From Bacteroidota bacterium (GTDB lineage Bacteria; Bacteroidota; Ignavibacteria; SZUA-365; JAADGX01): a stretch of 5,269 nt of DNA. Numbering within the stretch: the first letter of the stretch is position 1; every line of letters starts with the position of its first letter. Positions 1 through 5,269 of the stretch are shown piece by piece. The stretch lies in assembly GCA_024276335.1 (NCBI GenBank), contig JAJRXL010000194.1, forward strand, positions 1 through 5,269, in the 5' to 3' direction. A model generated the notes under the pieces. The model was not told the origin of the DNA. It made no database searches and saw only the letters and a program-made list of their open reading frames with translations. The position numbers and the translations under genes were made by a program.

Positions 1-100
1 CCTTGGACTATCGACCACATATTAGTGAACGGAATTACCGCATAAACGGAGCCCCGAGCGTAATCGAGGGAGATTCGGTCTTATCCAGTTTTACTCGTCA

Positions 101-130
101 AAAAGGAAAAGCCCGGCATTTCGACCGGGC
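101..130 (-). terminator. Distal copy of the tRNA-Pro intrinsic terminator
   Basis: Read on the minus strand this is a perfect 6-bp GC stem (GCCCGG / CCGGGC) with an 8-base loop, followed by TTTTCCTTTT. This is the standard layout of a factor-independent terminator. It is an exact copy of the terminator at 193-222, which directly follows the intact tRNA-Pro gene. This second copy follows the broken tRNA fragment, so it acts, if at all, as a backup that catches read-through from the first. Confidence 0.75.
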
Positions 131-146
131 CTCTGGTCGGAGCGGC
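101..146. repeat. 46-bp direct repeat, copy 1 (tRNA 3' end plus terminator)
   Basis: These 46 bases match 193-238 with a single difference (T at 132, C at 224). The repeat unit covers, in minus-strand order, the acceptor 3' strand, discriminator and CCA of tRNA-Pro, then its terminator hairpin and T-tract. A repeat made of a tRNA 3' end plus its terminator can arise by partial tandem duplication of the tRNA gene. It can also arise from integration of an element that uses the tRNA 3' end as its attachment site. The sequence alone does not separate these. Confidence 0.85.
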
Positions 147-184
147 CCCGGAGGGATCACATTCGTGACGGGATTAGAACCCGC
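134..184 (-). pseudogene. Broken 3' fragment of a tRNA-Pro gene
   Basis: On the minus strand this reads as a T-arm (GCGGGTTCTAATCCCG), 23 unrelated bases, then the acceptor half CGCTCCG, discriminator A and CCA. The acceptor end is identical to that of the intact tRNA-Pro at 226-303. The T-arm block 170-184 matches 239-253 of the intact gene at 14 of 15 bases; the change places T instead of A in the T-loop. No anticodon arm, D-arm or 5' acceptor strand is present upstream, where the terminator of the intact gene lies instead. It cannot fold into a normal tRNA. It is best read as a decayed duplicate, or as a scar left by an element at the tRNA 3' end. Confidence 0.6.
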
Positions 185-192
185 ACTGAGGT

Positions 193-222
193 AAAAGGAA
201 AAGCCCGGCATTTCGACCGGGC
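193..222 (-). terminator. Intrinsic terminator of tRNA-Pro
   Basis: On the minus strand, GCCCGG, an 8-base loop and CCGGGC form a perfect 6-bp stem followed by TTTTCCTTTT. It begins 3 bases beyond the encoded CCA of the tRNA-Pro gene. This position suits release of a short precursor transcript. Confidence 0.85.
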
Positions 223-238
223 CCCTGGTCGGAGCGGC
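193..238. repeat. 46-bp direct repeat, copy 2 (tRNA 3' end plus terminator)
   Basis: This is the copy attached to the intact tRNA-Pro gene: the terminal acceptor strand, discriminator, CCA and terminator. It matches 101-146 at 45 of 46 positions. The two copies start 92 bp apart. Confidence 0.85.
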
Positions 239-303
239 GGGATTTGAACCCGCGACCCCTACCACCCCAAGGTAGTGCGCTAACCGGGCTGCGCTACGCT
301 CCG
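226..303 (-). tRNA. tRNA-Pro, anticodon GGG, CCA encoded
   Basis: The minus strand folds into a full cloverleaf. The acceptor stem is CGGAGCG / CGCTCCG (perfect 7 bp). The D-stem is GCGC / GCGC with a 10-base loop. The anticodon stem is CTACC / GGTAG with loop TTGGGGT, giving anticodon GGG. The T-stem is GCGGG / CCCGC with loop TTCAAAT, followed by discriminator A and an encoded CCA. The gene is 75 bases plus CCA. It should read the proline codon CCC, and CCU by wobble. C1 and an A73 discriminator are usual proline identity features in bacteria. It has its own promoter at 318-346 and a terminator starting 3 bases downstream. It lies on the same strand as the MerR gene, with 130 bp between them. 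Confidence 0.97.
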
Positions 304-317
304 ACTTTCGAACTTCT

Positions 318-346
318 AATATACAAAAAAGGACTGGCAGTTTCCA
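318..346 (-). promoter_or_regulatory. Probable sigma70-type promoter of tRNA-Pro
   Basis: On the minus strand, TGGAAA (341-346; 4 of 6 to TTGACA) is followed after a 17-bp spacer by TATATT (318-323; 5 of 6 to TATAAT). The predicted start lies near 311, giving a leader of about 7-8 bases before the mature tRNA 5' end at 303. This is typical for a monocistronic tRNA gene. The spacer contains a run of six T just before the -10 element. Confidence 0.6.
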
Positions 347-400
347 CGATAAAAAGACCGAAGAAAGGAGGAACGGCAACGGGGAAATAACGCCGGGGGA

Positions 401-417
401 ACCGATATGAAATCGGT
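401..417. repeat. Short perfect inverted repeat downstream of the MerR gene
   Basis: ACCGAT and ATCGGT form a perfect 6-bp stem around a 5-base loop, 17 bases beyond the stop of the MerR gene. On the minus strand it is followed by TCCCCC rather than a T-run, so it lacks the second half of an intrinsic terminator. It could still be a 3'-end-stabilising hairpin of the MerR transcript. The MerR transcript may otherwise run on into the tRNA-Pro gene and end at its terminator. Confidence 0.35.
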
Positions 418-433
418 GGAGAGAAAAAGACAG

Positions 434-847
434 TCAGTGCCCGCGAAGCCGGTGCTGCAAGTCTTCGAGGAAACGCTTGATCTCCATCAGGTCGTCCGAA
501 AGCGAACCCGAAGACTCGACGGGAAAGGTGAAATGGGTCTGAACGGTTTTTTCCGGTTTGGGTTCCTGTACCTGGACTTCGCTGGGCGCGTCGTCGGAGG
601 GCGAATAGGTTGAAAGCACCTGCTTGGCTCCTTCAATGGTATATCGCTCTTCCCGCAGGAGTCGCTTGATGAATAGGATGAGGTTGATGTCCCGGTTCGT
701 GTAAATGCGGTTTCCCGCCCGGTTTTTTTGCGGCTTCAGCTCTTCGAACTCCGATTCCCAGTACCGCAGAACATACTGCTCGAGCCCCGTGATCTTACTG
801 ACCTCGCTGATCGAGTAATAGAGCTTTTTGATTGAAAAGTTTTTCAT
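434..847 (-). CDS. MerR-family DNA-binding regulator, cysteine-free
   Basis: This 137-residue protein begins with a MerR-type winged helix-turn-helix. Its helix-turn-helix covers about residues 12-31, with the family-typical stretch ISEVSKITGLEQYVLRYW. The wing (about 40-50, RAGNRIYT) and a second helical pair follow to about residue 79 (IKRLLREERYTIEGAKQVL). A polar Ser/Pro/Glu-rich linker covers about 80-115. A last amphipathic helix (about 117-134) could serve for dimerisation. There is no cysteine anywhere, so it cannot be a thiol-coordinated metal sensor like MerR or CueR, and no recognisable ligand domain is present. It probably acts as a small dimeric regulator or nucleoid-type binder; its targets are unknown. 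The start at 847 is chosen because the domain begins a few residues later. No canonical Shine-Dalgarno precedes it. It is divergent from the envelope operon and codirectional with tRNA-Pro. Family assignment is firm; role is not. Confidence 0.9.
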   Translation of the reverse strand: MKNFSIKKLYYSISEVSKITGLEQYVLRYWESEFEELKPQKNRAGNRIYTNRDINLILFIKRLLREERYTIEGAKQVLSTYSPSDDAPSEVQVQEPKPEKTVQTHFTFPVESSGSLSDDLMEIKRFLEDLQHRLRGH

Positions 848-878
848 GACGAGGCTTCAGGTTATTCTTTGGCAAAAC

Positions 879-907
879 AAGGTAACTAATTAGCGTTCAA
901 CATGCAA
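879..907 (-). promoter_or_regulatory. Weak candidate promoter of the MerR gene
   Basis: On the minus strand, TTGCAT (902-907) and TACCTT (879-884) are separated by 17 bp and lie about 30-60 bp before the MerR start. Each matches the sigma70 consensus at only 3 of 6 positions. The stretch TACCTTG also resembles the Bacteroidota -7 element (TAnnTTTG), with TTG about 20 bp upstream. The match is weak and may be chance. Confidence 0.25.
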
Positions 908-913
908 TATGTT
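899..913. promoter_or_regulatory. Dyad AACAT-N5-ATGTT in the divergent spacer, possible operator
   Basis: AACAT (899-903) and ATGTT (909-913) are perfect inverted halves around GCAAT. The dyad overlaps the candidate -35 element of the MerR gene. MerR-type proteins bind dyads in their own promoter regions, which makes autoregulation possible, but a 5-bp arm can occur by chance in AT-rich DNA. Confidence 0.25.
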
Positions 914-930
914 TCATTTTGTTCGTTACA

Positions 931-953
931 TGATATAGCCGACGGTAATATCA
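931..953. promoter_or_regulatory. Dyad TGATAT-N11-ATATCA in the divergent spacer, possible operator
   Basis: TGATAT (931-936) and ATATCA (948-953) are perfect 6-bp inverted halves separated by 11 bp, so their centres lie 17 bp apart. That is near two helical turns and fits a dimeric regulator binding one face of DNA. It sits about 115 bp before the preferred start of the DUF4159 gene and about 85 bp upstream of the MerR start. The divergent MerR protein is the natural candidate binder, but this is inference. Confidence 0.3.
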
Positions 954-1068
954 GCTACGAGGACAGGTTCAGAGAAACCGAATCCGTGATTGCCGAGGGA
1001 TGATTACGGCAGTTTCGGGACGCGTATTCACCTTGCAACGGTGCCCGATGCATGGTATTTTGCTTGTC

Positions 1069-1758
1069 ATGATTGCCGGAGCCGGAAAGACAAAAATTGT
1101 TATTGTGGGCCTTGTATGTCTTGTCATGGGTCTGGATGTCTCCGTTGCCCAGACGTCCGAGAGCGCCTTCCGCATTGCCCGCGTCAAGTACAACGGCGGC
1201 GGGGACTGGTACAATGATCCCAGTTCCGAGTATAACCTGCTGAAGTTCATCAAGGAAAACACACAGATAGACGTCAAGGTGACAACGGAGGAATTCGTGG
1301 AGGTGGGAAGCGAGCGGATGTTCAACTATCCGTTCCTCTTCATGACAGGCCACGGCAATCTCTACCTTTCGGATTTCGAGGCAGAAAAACTGCGCGAATA
1401 CCTGACCAACGGCGGTTTCCTCTACGTGGACGACGACTACGGTTTCGATGCTGCCTTCCGGCGCGAGATCAAGAAAATTTTTCCCGAGCGGGACCTGGTC
1501 GAGCTGCCTTTTTCCCATGGGATTTACCACAACCATTTCCAATTTCCCAACGGTCTTCCCAAGATCCACGAGCATAATGGCAAACCGCCCCAGGGATTCG
1601 GCATTTTCTACCGGGATCGCCTGGTGGTCTTCTACACGTACGAATCGAACCTGGCCGATGGGTGGGCCGATGCGGACGTGCACGGCGACCCGGAGCCCGT
1701 ACGGCGCAAGGCTCTTGAGATGGGGACGAACATTATCGTGTGGGCGCTGACGAATTGA
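1069..1758 (+). CDS. Secreted DUF4159-type protein (GATase1-like fold family)
   Basis: From the preferred start this is 229 residues. Residues 1-27 form a Sec signal peptide: lysines at 7 and 9, a hydrophobic core at about 10-22, and S-V-A before a likely cleavage after A27. The mature part shows the DUF4159 pattern: a start like RIARVKYNGGGDWY (35-48), the core strand and turn YPFLFMTGHG (87-96), GGFLYVDDDYG (115-125), LPFSHGIYHNHF (146-157), and a C-terminal DPEPVRRKALEMGTNIIVWAL. The family is regarded as related to class I glutamine amidotransferases, but the mature protein has no cysteine, so that nucleophile is missing and a binding or structural role is more likely. The exact function is unknown. 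Earlier in-frame ATGs at 1000 and 1048 would put charged residues ahead of the signal core; no start has a good ribosome binding site. It precedes the DUF4175 gene by 16 bp, which implies one operon. Confidence 0.85.
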   Translation: MIAGAGKTKIVIVGLVCLVMGLDVSVAQTSESAFRIARVKYNGGGDWYNDPSSEYNLLKFIKENTQIDVKVTTEEFVEVGSERMFNYPFLFMTGHGNLYLSDFEAEKLREYLTNGGFLYVDDDYGFDAAFRREIKKIFPERDLVELPFSHGIYHNHFQFPNGLPKIHEHNGKPPQGFGIFYRDRLVVFYTYESNLADGWADADVHGDPEPVRRKALEMGTNIIVWALTN

Positions 1759-1774
1759 GCGAGAATGAAGTTTC

Positions 1775-4700
1775 ATGACCGGTAACGAAATCAAGACGGA
1801 ATTTTCCCGGCTCCAGGATCGCCTGGCGGAAGTCCGCCGCGCCCAATGGAAAGTGCGGGTGCAGAAAGGGCTGTATTTGTTCGCGGGTTTCTCTCTCCTG
1901 CTGATCGCTGTAGTGACTCTTGCCGAAGCGTTGGGGCATTTTTCCGTTCCGGTTCGCACGGCCTTGTTCGGCGTCACCGTCGCGGCTTGCATCGGGTTGC
2001 TGGGCTGGTTCCTCGGTCCCTCGATTGCCCGGTGGCTGGGTTTCATTCCAGGCCCGGATGATGACGCCCTGGCCGACCTCGTGGGCCGGCATTTCCCCGG
2101 CGTGCGCGACCGGCTCCTCAACGCCTTCCAGCTTGTTCGGAGCTCCAGCACGGAGCAAAAAGTGCGTACCTCGGACGCCCTGGTCGAGGCGGCCTTCCGA
2201 CAGGTTAACCGGGACGTAAAAGACCTGGATTTTCTCGCCGTAGTAAACCGCGAGCCGTCCCGACGCGCCGGGAAGCTGGCATTGATCCTCTTCGGCATCG
2301 CTCTCATTCCCGTCCTGGCTTTTCCTGTAAGCATGGGCTCGGGATTCAACCGTCTCCTGCATTTCTCGACCCCTTTCGCGTCCCCGGCGCCCTATCTCGT
2401 GCGAGTATCGCCCGGCGACAGGGAAGTGGTAAAAGGCGATCCGGTGGAAATCGAAATCCGGGTATCGGGAAAAAAGAAACCGGCGAACGTCGAGCTGTTC
2501 CTGTTGCCCACTGGTCAGGAAGCCCCCGACCGGCACGACCTGGAACCCGGTCCCGACGGCCTCTATCGGTATTCCATTTCTTCGCTGCGCCGGACAACGA
2601 CGTATTTCGTGCAGGTGGGAAGCATGGAGAGCCCGGAATTCGTTCTCACCGTTGTCGATCGACCGGTCATTCGGACCTTCCGGGTAAAACTTCAGCCGCC
2701 GCGCTACACGGGCCAACGGGAGTACGTGTTGGATGAGAACATCGGCGACATCAACGCGTTGGCCGGAACCAATGTGACCGTTGAAGCGACGTGCAACAAG
2801 GACCTTGCGTCCGCGGCCCTCGTATTCGGAGGCGGCGATTCGCTTGCCATGAGCATCGCGGGTACCCGCGTCAGCGCGTCGTTCCTGTTGTTGAAGACCG
2901 ACACCTACCGGTTCGCGCTCCGGGACGTGAAAGGAATTGCAAACGCTGATCCCATTACGTATTCCCTCAAGGCGCTTCCCGACGCCTACCCGCGCGTCAT
3001 GATCCTGGAGCCCGAAGGCAACGTCGATCTCGGCGATAACATGATCCTGTCCATGCTCATCCGACTGTCCGATGATTTTGGTTTCACCCGGCTTCGTCTC
3101 GCGTACAGGTTGGCCCAGTCGAAGTACGAGCGGCCTGCCGAGAAATTTTCGTTCATTGATCTGCCCCTGCCGTCCCGCAGAAGCACGGAGGTTGACGTCC
3201 CGTACGTGTGGAGACTTACGTCCCTGAACCTGGTGCCGGAGGATGTCGTGGAATTCTACGTCGAGGTGTTCGACAACGATCGGGTCACCGGTCCAAAGTC
3301 GGCGCGCTCGCGTTCCCTCCTGGCGCGGCTGCCCTCCATGGAAGAAGTATTCGCCCGGGCCGACAAGGTGCAGGAACGGGCGGTCGAAGACCTGAAGGAA
3401 GCGTTACGGGAAGCCAACGACATCAAGAAAGCCCTGGATGACGTGAACCGCGAGCTGAAGAAACAGAATCTCAAGCAGCCGGACTGGCAGCAGAAAAAGA
3501 AAGTCGAGGAATTGCTCAAGCGGCAGGAAGAGGTTCGCAAGAAGGTGGAGCAGGTCACGAAGAGCCTGGAAAACATGACCTCGCAGCTCGATCGCCAGCA
3601 GGTGCTCTCGCCGGAAACCATGCAGAAGTACATGGAGCTCCAGAAGCTCATGCAGGAACTCGACGCACCGGAACTGAAGCGGGCCATGCGCAAGCTGAAC
3701 GAGGCTATTCGAAACATGCCGCCGGACCAGGTGCGCAAATCGTTGGAAAATTTCCAGTTCAACGAAGAAATGTTCCGCAAGAGCATAGAGCGGACCATGG
3801 AGTTGCTCAAGCGCATCCAGGTCGAGCAAAAGGTGGATGAAGTCACAAGGCGAACGGAGGAGCTGGCAAAGAAGCAGGAGGACGTGCGGAAGAAGACCGA
3901 GCAGTCCCAGTCGCAGGAAGAGCTCAACAAGCGGGCGGAGGAGCAGAAGCGGTTGGACAAGGAACTGCAGGAGCTTGCTAAGCAGATGCAGGAGCTGGTA
4001 AAGCGCATGAGCGAGTTCCCCGACGAGATGCCGCTCCAGGAGATGAAGGACGCACAGGCCAAGGCCAATCTCATGCAGATGTCGCAACAAATGCGGCAGG
4101 CGGCGGGTATGTGCCAGGGCGGGAAGAAGAGCTCGGCCGTCCAGATGCATAGGCAGACGGAGCAACAACTGCGCGACTTGCAGAAGCGCATGAAGAAGAT
4201 CAAGAAGAAAATGCGCAGCATGCAGCAGCAACAGGTTCTCAACGCCTTTCGAAAAGCCCTCCAGCAGATGTTGTCCCTGTCCCAGCGGCAGGAGGCACTG
4301 AAGAACAAGACCCAGTCCTTGCCCGCGAACTCGCAGCAGTTCCGCGAAATGGCGGAACGCCAGCAGGGACTCATGGAGCAACTGGCACGTATCGCCGAGG
4401 ACATGATGGAGCTGTCCAAAAAAACCATGGCGGTGACGCCGGAGATGGGGCGCCAGATGGGCAAGGCGTTCCAGTTGATGGAGAATGCCAGGAAAAGCCT
4501 GGAAAACCGCAGCGCGAAGAGCGCGGGGCAGCAGCAGGGCGGGGCCATGGCCGCGTTGAACGACGCTGCTAAGAAGATCGCCCAGAGCATGCAGGCCTCG
4601 CAGCAGGGCCAGGGCATGCCCTCGCTGATGCAACAGTTGCAGCAGATGGCGTCACGCCAGCAGGGGATTAACAGATCGACACAGGAACTGGGCCAGGGCA

Positions 4701-5179
4701 AGCTCTCACCCCAGCAAATGATGCAGTTGCAGCGCCTCGTGGCGGAGCAACAGGCGGTCCGGAAATCGCTCGAGCAATTGCAGGAGGAAGCCCGCAAAAG
4801 CGTGGATGGCGAACGCATCCTCGGCGACCTCGACAGGATTCGCAAGGATATCCAGGAAGTCCTGTCCGACATGCGAAACGCGGACATAAACCCGGAGACC
4901 ATCGAGAACCAGGAACGGATACTTTCCCGTCTCCTGGACGCCTCACGATCCACGCGCACGCGGGATTATGAGAAACGCCGTGAATCCCGAACCGGCACCG
5001 ACGTGGTTCGGCGCAGTCCCGCCGAGATCAACGCCGAAGGGCGCGCGAGCCGGTTGCAGCGCGACCTCCTCCGGGCGATGGAAGAGGGCTACTCCGGAGA
5101 TTACGAAACGCTCATCAGGCAGTACTTCGAAGCTCTCAAGAAATTACGCACGGGCTCCGCTTCAACCCCACCACGATAA
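1775..5179 (+). CDS. Large DUF4175-type membrane protein with periplasmic coiled coil
   Basis: This 1134-residue protein has a basic cytoplasmic N-terminus (R21, R22, K26, R28, K31) and membrane segments at about 33-51 and 62-80. A cytoplasmic stretch of about 85 residues follows, then a third segment at about 167-187 preceded by RRAGK. By the positive-inside rule the rest is periplasmic. Residues about 200-515 are beta-rich with Ig-like spacing (YLVRVSPGD, VKGDPVEIEIRVSG, VKLQPPRYTG, then LSDDFGFTRLRLAYR). From about 521 to 1060 it is almost all predicted helix, very rich in Gln, Met, Lys and Glu, with an RQ-containing motif recurring about six times. It ends with GYSGDYETLIRQYFEALKK, a closing pattern I associate with the family. 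No enzyme motif is visible; a scaffold or envelope-organising role is inferred. A weak GAAG lies 4 bases before the ATG. The earlier stop at 1758 and the 16-bp gap suggest coupling to the DUF4159 gene. Length and layout look complete. Confidence 0.85.
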   Translation: MTGNEIKTEFSRLQDRLAEVRRAQWKVRVQKGLYLFAGFSLLLIAVVTLAEALGHFSVPVRTALFGVTVAACIGLLGWFLGPSIARWLGFIPGPDDDALADLVGRHFPGVRDRLLNAFQLVRSSSTEQKVRTSDALVEAAFRQVNRDVKDLDFLAVVNREPSRRAGKLALILFGIALIPVLAFPVSMGSGFNRLLHFSTPFASPAPYLVRVSPGDREVVKGDPVEIEIRVSGKKKPANVELFLLPTGQEAPDRHDLEPGPDGLYRYSISSLRRTTTYFVQVGSMESPEFVLTVVDRPVIRTFRVKLQPPRYTGQREYVLDENIGDINALAGTNVTVEATCNKDLASAALVFGGGDSLAMSIAGTRVSASFLLLKTDTYRFALRDVKGIANADPITYSLKALPDAYPRVMILEPEGNVDLGDNMILSMLIRLSDDFGFTRLRLAYRLAQSKYERPAEKFSFIDLPLPSRRSTEVDVPYVWRLTSLNLVPEDVVEFYVEVFDNDRVTGPKSARSRSLLARLPSMEEVFARADKVQERAVEDLKEALREANDIKKALDDVNRELKKQNLKQPDWQQKKKVEELLKRQEEVRKKVEQVTKSLENMTSQLDRQQVLSPETMQKYMELQKLMQELDAPELKRAMRKLNEAIRNMPPDQVRKSLENFQFNEEMFRKSIERTMELLKRIQVEQKVDEVTRRTEELAKKQEDVRKKTEQSQSQEELNKRAEEQKRLDKELQELAKQMQELVKRMSEFPDEMPLQEMKDAQAKANLMQMSQQMRQAAGMCQGGKKSSAVQMHRQTEQQLRDLQKRMKKIKKKMRSMQQQQVLNAFRKALQQMLSLSQRQEALKNKTQSLPANSQQFREMAERQQGLMEQLARIAEDMMELSKKTMAVTPEMGRQMGKAFQLMENARKSLENRSAKSAGQQQGGAMAALNDAAKKIAQSMQASQQGQGMPSLMQQLQQMASRQQGINRSTQELGQGKLSPQQMMQLQRLVAEQQAVRKSLEQLQEEARKSVDGERILGDLDRIRKDIQEVLSDMRNADINPETIENQERILSRLLDASRSTRTRDYEKRRESRTGTDVVRRSPAEINAEGRASRLQRDLLRAMEEGYSGDYETLIRQYFEALKKLRTGSASTPPR

Positions 5180-5269
5180 TTTTCATCTCCCGCATACTGC
5201 TTCGTTGCCCGGGAAAGTACAACATTCGACGTTATTGCCATTCATATCAGCAGCCCACGATTTCAATCG

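Noticed and set aside
3..194. Plus-strand open frame of 63 codons starting with TTG
   Set aside because: It runs through the duplicated terminator and the tRNA remnant in antisense, and the product matches nothing I recognise.
101..238. Two 46-bp repeats considered as a minimal CRISPR array
   Set aside because: There are only two copies, each made of a tRNA end and a terminator, which explains them fully.
98..379. Minus-strand open frame of 93 codons across the tRNA-Pro gene
   Set aside because: It contains the SNPAAPT-like translation typical of a tRNA T-arm and acceptor end read as protein. It is an artefact of the RNA gene.
401..417. Hairpin considered as the terminator of the MerR gene
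   Set aside because: The stem is perfect but is followed by TCCCCC, with no T-tract on either strand.
955..2349. Long open frame on the minus strand (464 codons), antisense to the DUF4159 and DUF4175 genes
   Set aside because: Its composition (Arg/Ser/Pro-rich, no domain pattern) is that of a GC-driven shadow. The plus-strand frames show a signal peptide, membrane segments and family motifs.
1733..2716. Minus-strand open frame of 327 codons opposite the DUF4175 N-terminus
   Set aside because: It is low-complexity and Arg/Gly/Glu-rich with no recognisable fold, and it fully overlaps the membrane segments of the real gene.
3494..4780. CAG/AAG-rich stretches considered as a DNA-level repeat array or CRISPR
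   Set aside because: There are no regular spacers and no exact repeats. The similarity is at the protein level and reflects coiled-coil codon use.
3256..4959. Minus-strand open frame of 567 codons opposite the coiled coil
   Set aside because: The Cys/Ser/Arg-rich translation is the antisense of Gln/Lys/Glu/Met-rich codons, which rarely produce stops on the other strand. A second antisense frame (3404-4633, Leu/His-rich) is explained the same way.
5180..5269. Possible terminator after the DUF4175 gene around the CCCGGG palindrome (5209-5214)
   Set aside because: There is no stable stem with a following T-run. The palindrome is too short and lacks a loop.

Overview
The window is a GC-rich (by eye, above 50%) bacterial chromosomal segment. 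It holds one tRNA gene, one small regulator and a two-gene envelope operon. The paired DUF4159-like and DUF4175-like proteins, the lack of canonical Shine-Dalgarno sequences before all three protein genes, and the style of the MerR protein fit a Bacteroidota/FCB-related lineage (for example Rhodothermota, Calditrichota, Ignavibacteria or similar uncultured groups). This placement is inference; no marker gene fixes the phylum.

Left part (1-433), transcribed leftwards: a complete tRNA-Pro(GGG) gene with encoded CCA (226-303), a recognisable sigma70-type promoter (318-346) and an intrinsic terminator just downstream (193-222). The last part of the tRNA plus its terminator is duplicated 92 bp further on (101-146 versus 193-238, 45 of 46 bases identical). 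The duplicate carries a T-arm-like remnant split from the acceptor end by 23 extra bases, so it is a broken 3' tRNA fragment with a second terminator. Bases 1-100 hold nothing I can support. Bases 304-433 hold the tRNA promoter and a 6-bp-stem hairpin (401-417).

Middle (434-1068): a 137-residue MerR-family regulator without cysteines runs leftwards. It is divergent from the operon to its right. The 221-bp divergent spacer (848-1068) is AT-richer than the flanking genes and holds two short dyads and a weak candidate promoter for the regulator.

Right part (1069-5179), transcribed rightwards: a secreted DUF4159-type protein (GATase1-like fold family, no catalytic cysteine) is followed after 16 bp by a 1134-residue DUF4175-type membrane protein. 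The second protein has three N-terminal membrane segments, an Ig-like periplasmic region and about 600 residues of Gln/Met/Lys/Glu-rich helical coiled coil. Both products should meet in the periplasm, and the spacing suggests co-translation. In related genomes such proteins tend to sit near MoxR ATPase and DUF58/von Willebrand factor A genes, but no such gene lies in this window. Their function is not established. Bases 5180-5269 hold no gene or terminator that I can support.
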